A stretch of DNA of 64,000 bases from assembly GCA_028284385.1 (NCBI GenBank), contig JANQRT010000060.1, positions 1 through 64,000 on the forward strand, written 5' to 3'. Under the pieces are notes generated by a model. The model saw only the letters and a program-made list of their open reading frames with translations, did no database searches and was not told the origin of the DNA. Position numbers and translations under genes: made by a program. Source of the DNA: Opitutaceae bacterium (GTDB lineage Bacteria; Verrucomicrobiota; Verrucomicrobiia; Opitutales; Opitutaceae). This document shows positions 1 through 8,347 of the stretch, in pieces (the stretch's first letter is position 1; every line of letters begins with the position of its first letter).

Positions 1-49
1 ACACCGTGATGTCATCCTTCATAAATGCGGTGGTCCAAGGAAAAAACGC

Positions 50-77
50 TTGCATGAGCAGCAAGGATTTCTACGTT
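50..77 (+). promoter_or_regulatory. Possible promoter of tRNA-Glu
   Basis: A TTGCAT box at 50-55 and a TACGTT box at 72-77 are separated by 16 bases and lie just upstream of the tRNA. The match to a sigma-70 promoter is only partial, so position is the main support. Confidence 0.3.
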
Positions 78-94
78 CTCCCGCTCTTGTTACT

Positions 95-172
95 GTCCCT
101 TTCGTCTAGTCAGGCCTAGGACACAGGGTTTTCATCCCTGCAACAGGGGTTCGAATCCCCTACGGGACGCCA
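95..172 (+). tRNA. tRNA-Glu (anticodon TTC)
   Basis: The sequence folds as a cloverleaf. The anticodon stem CAGGG/CCCTG encloses the loop TTTTCAT with anticodon TTC. The T arm is AGGGG, TTCGAAT, CCCCT. The acceptor 5' strand GTCCCTT pairs with ACGGGAC, with one mismatch at the sixth pair (T100 against C163), and GCCA is encoded at 169-172. The overall layout resembles E. coli tRNA-Glu. The one acceptor mismatch is the only oddity. Confidence 0.93.
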
Positions 173-329
173 CCTTAAAGGGTGAAACGTGAAGGCTGAA
201 TTACGAAGAGGATTCGCCTTTAATGTTGCCTGCCAAGTGTAGGGCATTTGAACCCAGGTTCGACGGAGCGCAGCGGAGATGGGGCATGCGAAGCATGAGT
301 TCGAAGAACTTGGAGCTTGACTCCAGCCA

Positions 330-348
330 ATCCCCTATGGGACGCCAT
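330..348 (+). repeat. Partial direct repeat of the tRNA-Glu 3' end
   Basis: Bases 330-348 match bases 154-172, the T-arm and acceptor end of tRNA-Glu including CCA, at 18 of 19 positions (C163 becomes T339). The upstream part of a tRNA is not recognisable, so this is either the residue of a degraded second tRNA copy or a duplicated integrase target. No integrase gene lies nearby. Confidence 0.7.
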
Positions 349-380
349 CCTTCGCCTAGATCTCTTTCCGGCGAAGGATG
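347..380. repeat. Inverted repeat (hairpin) after the tRNA-end repeat
   Basis: ATCCTTCGCC at 348-357 is exactly complementary to GGCGAAGGAT at 370-379, and C347 with G380 extends the stem to 11 bp around a 12-base loop. No T-run follows, so it is not a classic intrinsic terminator. It could be a processing or REP-like element of the tRNA transcript. Confidence 0.6.
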
Positions 381-475
381 CCCTTTGAAGCTTTAGCGTA
401 GTAGGGCAATGTTCGACTCTCTTGGGCTTCGGATGGCACACCAAACTAAATCGACCGCTACACTTCGAAATACTG

Positions 476-1717
476 TTACCAATTAGTATAAGATCCATCA
501 GGTCGCCAGAGTAGTCCTGAACTGGAGTCGGGGCGTCCTTCGGTGACTTCCAGCTTTTTCTCGCATTGGCTTTCATCTAGCTCCACGCCGATTCCAGGCT
601 GATTTCTTGGATACAATTTACCTTCTCGGAAATCGACGTAGTCGGAATTCAGGTACGAAATGTTCTTAGCGGTACCACCGGTCCACTCCATCATGACGAA
701 TCCGGTGTAGGTGGCCACGCAATGGGTTAAGGCCGCAGTGGCGATGGGCCCTGTGAAATGCGGAATCAATCCCATGTAGTGCGTCTCGCACATCGACATG
801 ATTTTCTTGTATTCAGTAATTCCTGCCGTGTTGGGAAGGGTTGCCCGGTTGTGATCCATCAGATCCTCCTCGACCAGCCGATGAAAATCCCAGCGCATGC
901 CAAAATGCTCGCCCAGAGCTATGGGAACTTTCACTTGTTGCCGGATGGTTTTGTAGAGATGCTGATTTTCCGATCGAATCAGATCCTCTACGAAAATGGG
1001 TTCCAAATCCTCGATGAGATTCGCCAGCCGAATAGCGTAGGGCGTTTCGATTCTCGTGTGAAAATCGATGGCCCATTCGCCATACCCGCTAACCCCTTCC
1101 TTGATTTGCTGGCAATGCTCATGGATGTAGCGAACCTGTTCGTCTTGATCCCAAACCTTTTGACCACGCTTTATCCCTCCGGTGCGAAAGGCTTTGAAGC
1201 CGGCTTGTACGCAATTTCTGGCTACTTCCGAAATGTCCTTGGCTCCGTCTGAAGGGAAGCCTGTCGAATAGAGATAGATGTAGTCGCGCAGTCGCCCGCC
1301 AAGCAGGTTGTAGACTGGCTGATTCAGCAGCTTCCCCTTGATGTCCCACAAAGCGATATCCAAAGCTCCGATGGCGTGTTGCAGCTCTCTGCCTCCAGGA
1401 TAGAATAGCCCTCGCAACATCAGTTGCCAGATGTGTTCGGTTCGCATCGGGTCTCGGCCGATCAGCCACGGGGCAAGATTTTCTACGAGATCGGGAGTTC
1501 CTCCCTCGCCGATGCCTTTGGTCCCGTCGTTGCACTCCACCACTACGATTCCTTTAGCTTGGGCAAATCGATGAACCTTGTAATTTGGCGGGTCATAAAA
1601 AGTGACTTTGGTCACTTTTCGATCGGAATTCGTCGACTCGTTGGCAATCGCCGACGCGTTCACGACGCTGGCTCCCGCGCCTAACGCGGCCGTCTTCAAA
1701 AAGTGTCTACGTTTCAT
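476..1717 (-). CDS. Mandelate racemase/enolase-superfamily sugar acid dehydratase, Tat-exported
   Basis: This is a 413-residue enolase-superfamily protein that probably dehydrates or racemises a sugar acid. It opens with a twin-arginine signal, KRRHFLK at residues 2-8, followed by a hydrophobic stretch ending near ANES, so it should be exported folded. The barrel carries D218-F-H220, E244 and E270 as the expected metal-ligand and catalytic positions, and H320 as the distal catalytic histidine. The D-x-H pattern plus a distal His resembles the galactonate/mannonate dehydratase subgroup, but the substrate cannot be read from sequence. A Tat signal is unusual for this family, although it recurs in Planctomycetes and Verrucomicrobia. 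The ATG at 1717 is the natural start because the Tat motif follows it immediately. The antiporter gene lies 16 bases upstream on the same strand. Confidence 0.85.
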   Translation of the reverse strand: MKRRHFLKTAALGAGASVVNASAIANESTNSDRKVTKVTFYDPPNYKVHRFAQAKGIVVVECNDGTKGIGEGGTPDLVENLAPWLIGRDPMRTEHIWQLMLRGLFYPGGRELQHAIGALDIALWDIKGKLLNQPVYNLLGGRLRDYIYLYSTGFPSDGAKDISEVARNCVQAGFKAFRTGGIKRGQKVWDQDEQVRYIHEHCQQIKEGVSGYGEWAIDFHTRIETPYAIRLANLIEDLEPIFVEDLIRSENQHLYKTIRQQVKVPIALGEHFGMRWDFHRLVEEDLMDHNRATLPNTAGITEYKKIMSMCETHYMGLIPHFTGPIATAALTHCVATYTGFVMMEWTGGTAKNISYLNSDYVDFREGKLYPRNQPGIGVELDESQCEKKLEVTEGRPDSSSGLLWRPDGSYTNW

Positions 1718-1733
1718 GCGATCTCGACTGGGT

Positions 1734-4061
1734 TTACGACTGCGGTTTTTCTGATTTCGAATGGGAACTCAAGTCCGCTTTAAATCGTTCCACATCCTCC
1801 TCGCATCCCATGATCAACAGCATGTCACCCTCGATAATCTTTTCGTACGGACTCGGTCCGACGATGCGTTCATCCTCGCGTTGTATCCCAACAATGGTTA
1901 CATCGTAGTCTCCTTTGATGCCGGTTTCAATAATCGGCATGCCAGACCATTGACAGAAAGGGGGAACGATCGTTCGATCAAAGTGAAATGGAAAGGCGTG
2001 CGTTTCCTGATCCGCTTCTTCAGCTTTGGCTTCCAATAGCTCGGTGGCCGCATTGATCTGGCTAGTTTCCCCAAGCAGGAAAATATGGTCATTTGGATAC
2101 AGGCGTGTTGACGGCAGAATTTCAGTCAAGTCGTATCCTGAGCGTTCAATGCCTGCAATCGAGGCTCCCGAGGCCTTCCTTAGATCGACTTCCCTGATGC
2201 TCTTCCCTGCCCATTTGGAATCGGAAGCGAGTGTCACTGGCTCGACTTTAATGTGCCAGGGCTGACGAGCGCGAAGCCTGTCAAGATTAGCCGAAATCCG
2301 TTGAGAGATCCGCTGCTCCACCTCTTGGTTCATCGACTGGAGAAATGTCATCTCGATGTTGTGATGCATTCTTACCAGGCGTTTCCAGAAAATCCAGCCT
2401 ACTAGGGCAGTCAAAATCAGGAACGCTATAAAGATGGCCCCCGATGGGAAGAAAGGAGCGGCGACCACCAGAAAGACGCTTCCATAAACGAAGAGGAGAA
2501 TCAAAAGTATCAAAATATTGAATACCGATCGATAAGGACCCTTGGAGAATTGCTGAAAGGTAGGACTGCTGAAAGCGGTATCCGAAAAAAGGAAAACCAG
2601 CACATTCAAGTTTCGCATCGTGTCCACCAGGAAAGGCATGCTTACGAGTAATGATAATATGAAGACCGATTGCTGGAAAAGCGATTTCGAGACGGGAAGC
2701 ATCTCCGGTGGCTCCACGTTATTTGAAATCGTGGCGGCCGCGATGATGACTCCGTTGATTATCAAGAAATGTATCCCGATTCTCAGGACAGGCTTTCGAG
2801 CGAGTTTAAGGAAGACGCTTCGATCAAGGGAAAGCTTTACCGTTTCCTGCCATCGTGAATACAATTCGCAGAATTCCTTGGCATGGCTTGGGGCTAGCTT
2901 TTCTATGGTTCCAAGGATGCGGGTCTCGTTTTTTATCAAGGCTGGCGTCAATAGAATCGTGACGAACGCTATGCCGGTTGCGATGGAGTAAAGGTCCGGG
3001 CTTATCGCTCCATACATCGCTCCTACGGAGACGATGACGAAACTGAATTCCCCGATTTGCGATTTGATGAGCGAGGATCGTCCCGCTTCGCGACTTGATT
3101 GGCCTGCTAGAAAGAGTCCTAGCCAGCAGGAGGTGAATTTTCCAACAATGACGACGACGGAAAGGATGAGAATAGCCGGAGCGTGATTCCACAAGCCCAT
3201 CGGTTCGATGAGCAAGCCAACCGAAACGAAGAACAAGGCGCTAAACATGTCTCGCAACGGTTCGGTCAGATTCTCGATTCGCTTGGCCAGTCGCGTCCCA
3301 GAAAGGATGGCTCCTGCTAGAAAGCCGCCTAAAGCCCAGGAAAACTGGAAGCGTTCGCCTAGAAGGCTGACCGCGAAGATCAGGCCCAGTGTGGCCAAGG
3401 TTATGTTTTCCGCCGCGCCACTGGTTTCCAACGCCTTTATCAATCGCGGCGAACTGATTTTCCCGACTAGGTAGACGACCACAATAAACATGCCTACGAT
3501 AAGAATGGATCGCATAATGGCCTGTATGTCTAAAGCCCCTTGCTGGGCCATTCCCGACAGCATGCTCAACAGCAGAATCGCCAGGATGTCTTCCAACACT
3601 AGTATCCCTACAGTCATTTGGGCATGAGGTCGATGAATATCGCCCTTCTCGCGAATCAGCTTTATGGATACCATCGAAGAACTGATTGATAAGAGGCCTC
3701 CGAAAAACCATCCATTCATAGCTGACAGTCCCAGCCACAGGCTGGCCTGCATGCCGATGAAGAGCATGAACAGCGTCTGTAGAGCCAAGGCTGCAAAGGC
3801 GGGTGTGAAGACTTTTTTCAGTCGCTCCAGATCGAACTCCAAACCGATGTAGAACATCAGGAAGATCACGCCTAACTCGCTCAGCCCCTGGGCGTTCTCG
3901 ACGCTAACCAGAGCATGCCAAAGCCCTATGTGCGGCCCTAGAAAAAAGCCTGCCGCAATGTAGCCGAGAAGCGGCGGCAGCTTAATGCGTTGGCAGATCA
4001 ATGCCGCGATGGCGGCGCCTACCATTATCCAAGCGAGATCGATTAGCAGCGAGCCATGCAT
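1734..4061 (-). CDS. CPA2-family cation:proton antiporter with C-terminal TrkA-C domains
   Basis: This is a membrane antiporter of the KefB/RosB type that exchanges K+ or Na+ for H+. The first 390 residues or so form a multi-helix exchanger domain beginning with a hydrophobic helix and the PLLGYIAAGFFLGP motif. A second hydrophobic block of about four helices follows (roughly residues 430-590). Two TrkA-C (RCK_C)-like domains end the protein (roughly 620-690 and 700-775), each with the S-I-x-E/x-x-G pattern and a D-x-L/I-x-x-x-G end. No NAD-binding TrkA-N domain is visible between membrane and tail, unlike KefB. The ATG at 4061 is preferred; a TTG three codons upstream (4070) is the alternative. 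It lies divergent from the lipoprotein gene. Confidence 0.88.
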   Translation of the reverse strand: MHGSLLIDLAWIMVGAAIAALICQRIKLPPLLGYIAAGFFLGPHIGLWHALVSVENAQGLSELGVIFLMFYIGLEFDLERLKKVFTPAFAALALQTLFMLFIGMQASLWLGLSAMNGWFFGGLLSISSSMVSIKLIREKGDIHRPHAQMTVGILVLEDILAILLLSMLSGMAQQGALDIQAIMRSILIVGMFIVVVYLVGKISSPRLIKALETSGAAENITLATLGLIFAVSLLGERFQFSWALGGFLAGAILSGTRLAKRIENLTEPLRDMFSALFFVSVGLLIEPMGLWNHAPAILILSVVVIVGKFTSCWLGLFLAGQSSREAGRSSLIKSQIGEFSFVIVSVGAMYGAISPDLYSIATGIAFVTILLTPALIKNETRILGTIEKLAPSHAKEFCELYSRWQETVKLSLDRSVFLKLARKPVLRIGIHFLIINGVIIAAATISNNVEPPEMLPVSKSLFQQSVFILSLLVSMPFLVDTMRNLNVLVFLFSDTAFSSPTFQQFSKGPYRSVFNILILLILLFVYGSVFLVVAAPFFPSGAIFIAFLILTALVGWIFWKRLVRMHHNIEMTFLQSMNQEVEQRISQRISANLDRLRARQPWHIKVEPVTLASDSKWAGKSIREVDLRKASGASIAGIERSGYDLTEILPSTRLYPNDHIFLLGETSQINAATELLEAKAEEADQETHAFPFHFDRTIVPPFCQWSGMPIIETGIKGDYDVTIVGIQREDERIVGPSPYEKIIEGDMLLIMGCEEDVERFKADLSSHSKSEKPQS

Positions 4062-4250
4062 TCTGTTCAAACATATCAGCGTCTGATAGAGTCAGGTCAA
4101 TTGAATACAAGTCGTAGTCGAAACCTATCCTAGCAACTGGATTATCGAGGTGAATGGTTTCCATAAAATCTCCTTTCATCCGCCACAGCTTTGGCGCATT
4201 GATGGTATCGATAAATGAACCTCGCTCCTAATTCACGGTCACGAAGCGCT

Positions 4251-4907
4251 ATGCGTTTCGCAAATTTCTCCTTTCTGCTCTCTCTCTTGGCCCTTGCTGG
4301 CTGCCAAACCGCCTACTACGGAGCCATGGAGCAATTCGGAGTCCACAAGCGCGATATTCTGGTTGATCGGGTGGAGGATGCCAAGGATGCCCAGGAGGAT
4401 GCCAAGGAGCAGTTCGCGAGCGCCTTTGACGAATTTCTGGCGGTTTCCGAAGTCGATCTCGGAGAACTGAAAACCACCTACGACAAGCTCCAGGCTGCTT
4501 TTGACAAAAGCGAGCAACGAGCCAATGAGGTGAATGAGCGCATCAACAGCATAAGACGCGTTGCCAAGGCCTTATTCAAGGAGTGGAAGTCCGAATTGGA
4601 CCAATACACTAACCAGGATCTGCGAGCTGCTAGCGAAACTCAGCTCGAGTCGACCGAGTTGCTCTATGATCAATTGATTGGAGCCATGGATAGAGCCGCT
4701 TCAAAAATGGATCCCGTACTAAACGCCTTCCGGGACCAGACTCTTTTCTTGAAGCATAACTTGAATGCCCAAGCGATCGCCGCCTTGAACAAGACCTCGC
4801 TTGCTCTGCAAGATGAAGTGAATATTCTGATACAGCAGATGGAGGCGTCGATTCAAGAGGCCAACGCGTTTATCGAGAAGATGCGAATCGGTACCGCTGA
4901 TGGATGA
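4251..4907 (+). CDS. DUF2959-family lipoprotein, coiled coil
   Basis: This is a small lipoprotein of about 218 residues. From the ATG at 4251 it has a textbook type II signal, with a hydrophobic stretch ending in the lipobox LALAGC. The rest is acidic, lysine- and glutamine-rich helix with long heptad-like runs. The start of the mature protein (TAYYGAMEQFGVHKRDILV) is typical of the DUF2959 family, whose function is unknown. An in-frame ATG at 4215 would place 12 polar residues before the signal and is less likely. The last 8 bases overlap the start of the PrsW-like gene, so the two are almost certainly cotranscribed and translationally coupled. Confidence 0.82.
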   Translation: MRFANFSFLLSLLALAGCQTAYYGAMEQFGVHKRDILVDRVEDAKDAQEDAKEQFASAFDEFLAVSEVDLGELKTTYDKLQAAFDKSEQRANEVNERINSIRRVAKALFKEWKSELDQYTNQDLRAASETQLESTELLYDQLIGAMDRAASKMDPVLNAFRDQTLFLKHNLNAQAIAALNKTSLALQDEVNILIQQMEASIQEANAFIEKMRIGTADG

Positions 4908-6513
4908 GAAGCTGCGTCGGCTGATTTATCGGAAAACCCGCAGTCGAGCCTTTCTCTGGAAGCTGGGGCTTGCTATCGTCCTCCTGGGCCTGGTCTTGGG
5001 ATTCCTTCTCGATTTTCTCCAAGTAGGGAAGAGCCATTCTCTCCAAACGCGGCTTGAAGTCGAGACAGCCATTTTCGACATGAGCAGCGGACAATTTCGT
5101 GAACCAGATTCGGACGAAATCGTTGACCAATTAATAACCGCTTCCGCGGATCCCGAGGTCGAATTCCCGGACTTCTTGAAGTGGATGCCATTGTTGAAAG
5201 TCGGACTTCCCGAAGAAAAATTTTCCGAAGTTACTAAGGCGATCGAGTTGCGGTTTGGCATTGAGCAAGCCGATCTTCTACGCGACTTTTTTCTGGTGGT
5301 AGCCAAAGGTTCCGATGCGGCTTTGGAGCGAATAGCCAAGAAAGCGGACCAGGACCCGCCAGAACGTTGGGCGAATCAGATTCTAGGCGAAGTCGCCGAG
5401 CTGAAACGCGACTTTGGCCAAGCCTACCTCCGCTTTAAGACTGAAGGCCTGCATCCGGACGCTGAATACGCGCGACAAAAGACGATTCGCATTCTTCTTT
5501 TGCGAGAGGACTACGAGGAGTTGGCGAGACTGAAGGAGGAGCCGGTTTTCTCTGATGTTTTCACTCCTTCGGTTTCTCTGCAGAGCGCCATCCATTCTCG
5601 AGACTGGTGGCAGATCATTCGATTGATCCCAGCCACTCAAATGGCCGGAAAACATTTAGGAATCTATTTGATCGCTGGTTTGGTCGCTCTGGTTTGGGCG
5701 ATTCTGCTTCTTCAGCTTGGCCAAATAGAGAAAGAGAATTTCAAGGTTTTGGGGCTCTGCCTGGCGGGATTTTTACTGGGCGTTCTCAGCATCACTCCGA
5801 CGCTTTTTCTAGTGATTCTGCAGGACGATATTCTTTCCTTCCAGCGTAGTGGCGATTGGATACAGGTGTTTGCCTACTATATTGGGGGTGTCGGGTTTCG
5901 CGAGGAATTCTGCAAACTGCTTCTCTTTATTCCCTTAGCTCCGATATTGGCCAAGCGACGAAACGAATTGGAGACATTGATCGTAGCTAGCTTTGTTGGG
6001 CTTGGCTTTGCTGCGGAAGAGAATCTTAATTACTTTATGGATACTTCCGGTCTCAGCGCGACCAGCAGATTCCTGACCGCCAATTTTTTCCATATTACCC
6101 TGACCGGCATTGCCGGACTTTATCTTTGCCGTGTCTGGAGACAGGGATTTCGCGGATTCAACGAATTTCTTTACGCATTTGGCATCGTAGTGATCCTGCA
6201 TGGTTGTTATAATGCGTTTCTCTCGATTAGCGAGATACAGGAAGGCGGGTTTATTGCCATGGCTCTTTTCATTCTTCTCTCCAAATTCTATTTTGCGGAG
6301 ATCCACAGCCAACACCGTTCTTCGCAATCCACTTTCAGCGTGACCAGCGTTTTTGTAATTGGATTATCACTACTGATCGCTTCGATGATTGCCTATCAGT
6401 CAAGTCTAGTAGGTCCATCGCTGGCCCTGCAGCTCATTGTTCCCGAGCTGCTCGGAAGCGCCATCATTCTCTTCATGTTTTTCCGCGAATTTAGCGAGTC
6501 GATTGGGAGCTGA
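4900..6513 (+). CDS. PrsW-like intramembrane metalloprotease
   Basis: This 537-residue protein has one N-terminal transmembrane helix (about residues 20-42), a soluble, mainly helical 210-residue domain, and then seven or eight membrane helices. The membrane part carries the PrsW/CPBP-superfamily catalytic signature: E335-E336-x-x-K339, A-E373-E374-N375 in the motif GLGFAAEENLNY, H398 in FFHIT, and H434 in ILHGCYNAF. These residues bind the metal in the membrane. PrsW family members cleave membrane-anchored anti-sigma factors in Firmicutes; the target here is unknown. The N-terminal soluble domain is longer than in typical PrsW and may recognise substrate. It overlaps the upstream DUF2959 lipoprotein gene by 8 bases. 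Confidence 0.85.
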   Translation: MDEKLRRLIYRKTRSRAFLWKLGLAIVLLGLVLGFLLDFLQVGKSHSLQTRLEVETAIFDMSSGQFREPDSDEIVDQLITASADPEVEFPDFLKWMPLLKVGLPEEKFSEVTKAIELRFGIEQADLLRDFFLVVAKGSDAALERIAKKADQDPPERWANQILGEVAELKRDFGQAYLRFKTEGLHPDAEYARQKTIRILLLREDYEELARLKEEPVFSDVFTPSVSLQSAIHSRDWWQIIRLIPATQMAGKHLGIYLIAGLVALVWAILLLQLGQIEKENFKVLGLCLAGFLLGVLSITPTLFLVILQDDILSFQRSGDWIQVFAYYIGGVGFREEFCKLLLFIPLAPILAKRRNELETLIVASFVGLGFAAEENLNYFMDTSGLSATSRFLTANFFHITLTGIAGLYLCRVWRQGFRGFNEFLYAFGIVVILHGCYNAFLSISEIQEGGFIAMALFILLSKFYFAEIHSQHRSSQSTFSVTSVFVIGLSLLIASMIAYQSSLVGPSLALQLIVPELLGSAIILFMFFREFSESIGS

Positions 6514-6528
6514 TGGTCGGTTAGAGTC

Positions 6529-7401
6529 TTATTTTGGAAAATGAGTATCCAATAAATCGATAAGCTCCTGCTTTGACCGGTCGAGATTCGGATGGTCGAT
6601 CTTCTTGAGAATCTTGCGAGCAGCGGTGTGATGCTGCAATTCGTAGCGTGTCTTCGCCATATAAAGCTGCGACATCTGCTTCTCGAATTCGCCTGGCGCC
6701 TGGAGGACGAGCTCCTGCCATTGCTCGAGCGCCTTGATCCAATCGGGCTTCGTCACGTCGAAAAAGCTTTGAGCATAGCGTAGCCGGTATTGCCAGTGAT
6801 CCGGGGCGAGTTCGACCGACTTTCTGAAATTCTCCTGCATCAGCAAATCCAGGGATTTGTTGTCGTACATTTTCTCCGCCACGAACAGCTTTCGATAGGC
6901 ATGCATCAAGTTTCCGATTTGATGATGGTAGAGCGGCTCATCGGGATCCAGTTCGGTGGCCATGAGATAGAATCCAAGGGCTTCGGTGAATTCCCCTTCC
7001 TCAGCCATGTAGTTGCCAAGCTGGTTTTTCACTACCGGAATGGTCGGATCCAGTTCGTCTGCTTTGACGAACATGGCGTTGCTCGCGTCACGTTCGCCTA
7101 CTCGATGGAGCATTAGTCCGTAGGAAACGAAGGCGGGGGCGTATTCCGGAGCCGCTTTAACGAGTCGTTCGTAATCGCTGACGATTCCCTGCAGCTTGGT
7201 TTGCACGCGCTCGACATCCGCCTTCTCGATGGCTCTGGAGTATTCGTCGTAGGCCTCTTGCTCGCGGACGTTGAGTTCCTTAAGGATGAACTGGGCCATC
7301 GACTGGGTCGTCGGCTCTTTCTTCTTTTTGGCATAAGCCGCTCCGAACAGCAGCGTGCTGATAAGGGCAAATCCGGAAAGAGCGTGGAAACATTTTCGCA
7401 T
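6529..7401 (-). CDS. Secreted tetratricopeptide-repeat protein
   Basis: Starting at the ATG at 7401 the protein has a signal peptide (MRKCFHALSGFALIS to about AYA) followed by a lysine-rich segment. About six helical repeats then match the TPR pattern, for example P-A-F-V-S-Y-G-L-M-L-H-R-V-G and V-K-N-Q-L-G-N-Y-M-A-E-E-G. It is probably a periplasmic or outer-membrane-associated scaffold. An upstream extension of 25 codons in the same frame is open but would bury the signal peptide, so I reject it. It ends 15 bases from the stop of the convergent PrsW-like gene. Confidence 0.75.
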   Translation of the reverse strand: MRKCFHALSGFALISTLLFGAAYAKKKKEPTTQSMAQFILKELNVREQEAYDEYSRAIEKADVERVQTKLQGIVSDYERLVKAAPEYAPAFVSYGLMLHRVGERDASNAMFVKADELDPTIPVVKNQLGNYMAEEGEFTEALGFYLMATELDPDEPLYHHQIGNLMHAYRKLFVAEKMYDNKSLDLLMQENFRKSVELAPDHWQYRLRYAQSFFDVTKPDWIKALEQWQELVLQAPGEFEKQMSQLYMAKTRYELQHHTAARKILKKIDHPNLDRSKQELIDLLDTHFPK

Positions 7402-7594
7402 TACTAATAGGACCCCATTGGCTAGGTTTGTTTCAAATCTAAAACGATTCTTTGCAGGGCAAGCGACGATTGGCAAATGCTACCTTTTTGATATAAATAT
7501 TTTCTAGTTGGGTGTTTGACGATGTTTTTTATTTTCACCCATCAATAGAAGCGCATTCTCATGACAGTGAAAAATCCCCCTCGCTAAGGTAGAT

Positions 7595-8293
7595 ATGTAT
7601 CGTAATCTGGATTCAACAAAGGTCATCGACACGATCGCTTTGCTGGGCAAGCGGATCGACGAGCGATTTCCTTCTTCAAAGCTGAAAGCGGTTTGCGATG
7701 AACTGGGCGTGTTGGCCAAGGAATCGAAGACGCGAGCCGAATGGATCAGTCGGCCTCAGTACGGACTACGCGTTGCCATTGGAATCCTGATACTTCTGGC
7801 GACGGTTGCATTGGTATTCAGTTTTACGATATTTGATATCGGCGTTGAGGCTTTTTCCATGAAGGATTTTGTTGTTTACACAGAAGCGGCGATCAACGAT
7901 CTGATTTTCATTGGAATCGCCGTGTTTTTTCTAGTGACCATCGAGATTCGCATAAAGCGGAAGAGAGCCCTTGTCGCCTTGAAAGAACTACGTTCGATTG
8001 CCCATGTGATCGATCTTCACCAATTGACCAAAGACCCGCATCGAGTGAAGGGTCCCAAGCTAATCACGCCTTCTTCTCCAAGGGAGGATATGACGGTTTT
8101 CGAACTCTCCAGGTATCTCGATTATTGTAGCGAAATGCTTTCGCTAACGGGCAAAGTCGCGGCTCTCTACGCCCAGCATTTTGGGGATTCAGTGGTGATT
8201 GCCGCGGTCAATGAAGTGGAGACGCTTACCACGGGTCTTAGCCAAAAGGTTTGGCAAAAGCTGATCGTGCTCAAGCAGCCAGATGCGGAGTAG
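7595..8293 (+). CDS. Hypothetical membrane protein with two transmembrane helices
   Basis: I do not recognise this 232-residue protein. It has a soluble N-terminal helix region of about 55 residues, then two transmembrane segments (about 60-82 and 102-122), then a basic cytoplasmic-looking tail of about 110 residues that is helical and ends in a charged region. The start ATG has an AAGG purine run about eight bases upstream. Its own promoter should lie in the 118 bases shared with the divergent TPR gene. Confidence 0.75.
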   Translation: MYRNLDSTKVIDTIALLGKRIDERFPSSKLKAVCDELGVLAKESKTRAEWISRPQYGLRVAIGILILLATVALVFSFTIFDIGVEAFSMKDFVVYTEAAINDLIFIGIAVFFLVTIEIRIKRKRALVALKELRSIAHVIDLHQLTKDPHRVKGPKLITPSSPREDMTVFELSRYLDYCSEMLSLTGKVAALYAQHFGDSVVIAAVNEVETLTTGLSQKVWQKLIVLKQPDAE

Positions 8294-8347
8294 GCTAGGT
8301 TTCTTTTATGACAAAACCTGGTATTGCTTGCGCCTAGGATTGAATCC

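Larger units (their letters stand above)
173..475. other. Non-coding stretch downstream of tRNA-Glu
   Basis: I see no convincing gene here. The stretch holds a near-copy of the tRNA 3' end (330-348) followed directly by an 11-bp inverted repeat (347-380). It also contains a short GC-rich segment (about 270-300) with self-complementary words such as GCATGCGAAGCATG. Downstream of the inverted repeat, 381-475 shows nothing recognisable. Reading frames crossing this stretch have no domain or start support. Confidence 0.6.

Noticed and set aside
95-348. Genomic island attachment site at tRNA-Glu
   Set aside because: The second copy lies only about 175 bases away and there is no integrase or mobile gene, so a present-day island is not supported.
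220-576. Open frame of 118 codons on the minus strand across the tRNA-end repeat
   Set aside because: It has no domain, overlaps the 3' end of the dehydratase gene and the inverted repeat, and its composition looks like non-coding sequence.
3982-4179. 65-codon frame on the minus strand upstream of the antiporter
   Set aside because: It overlaps the first part of the antiporter in another frame, and no signal or motif supports it.
8295-8321. Hairpin after the two-helix membrane protein gene as a terminator
   Set aside because: The stem is 8 bp with a wobble pair, the loop is 11 bases, and no T-run follows, so it is too weak to call.
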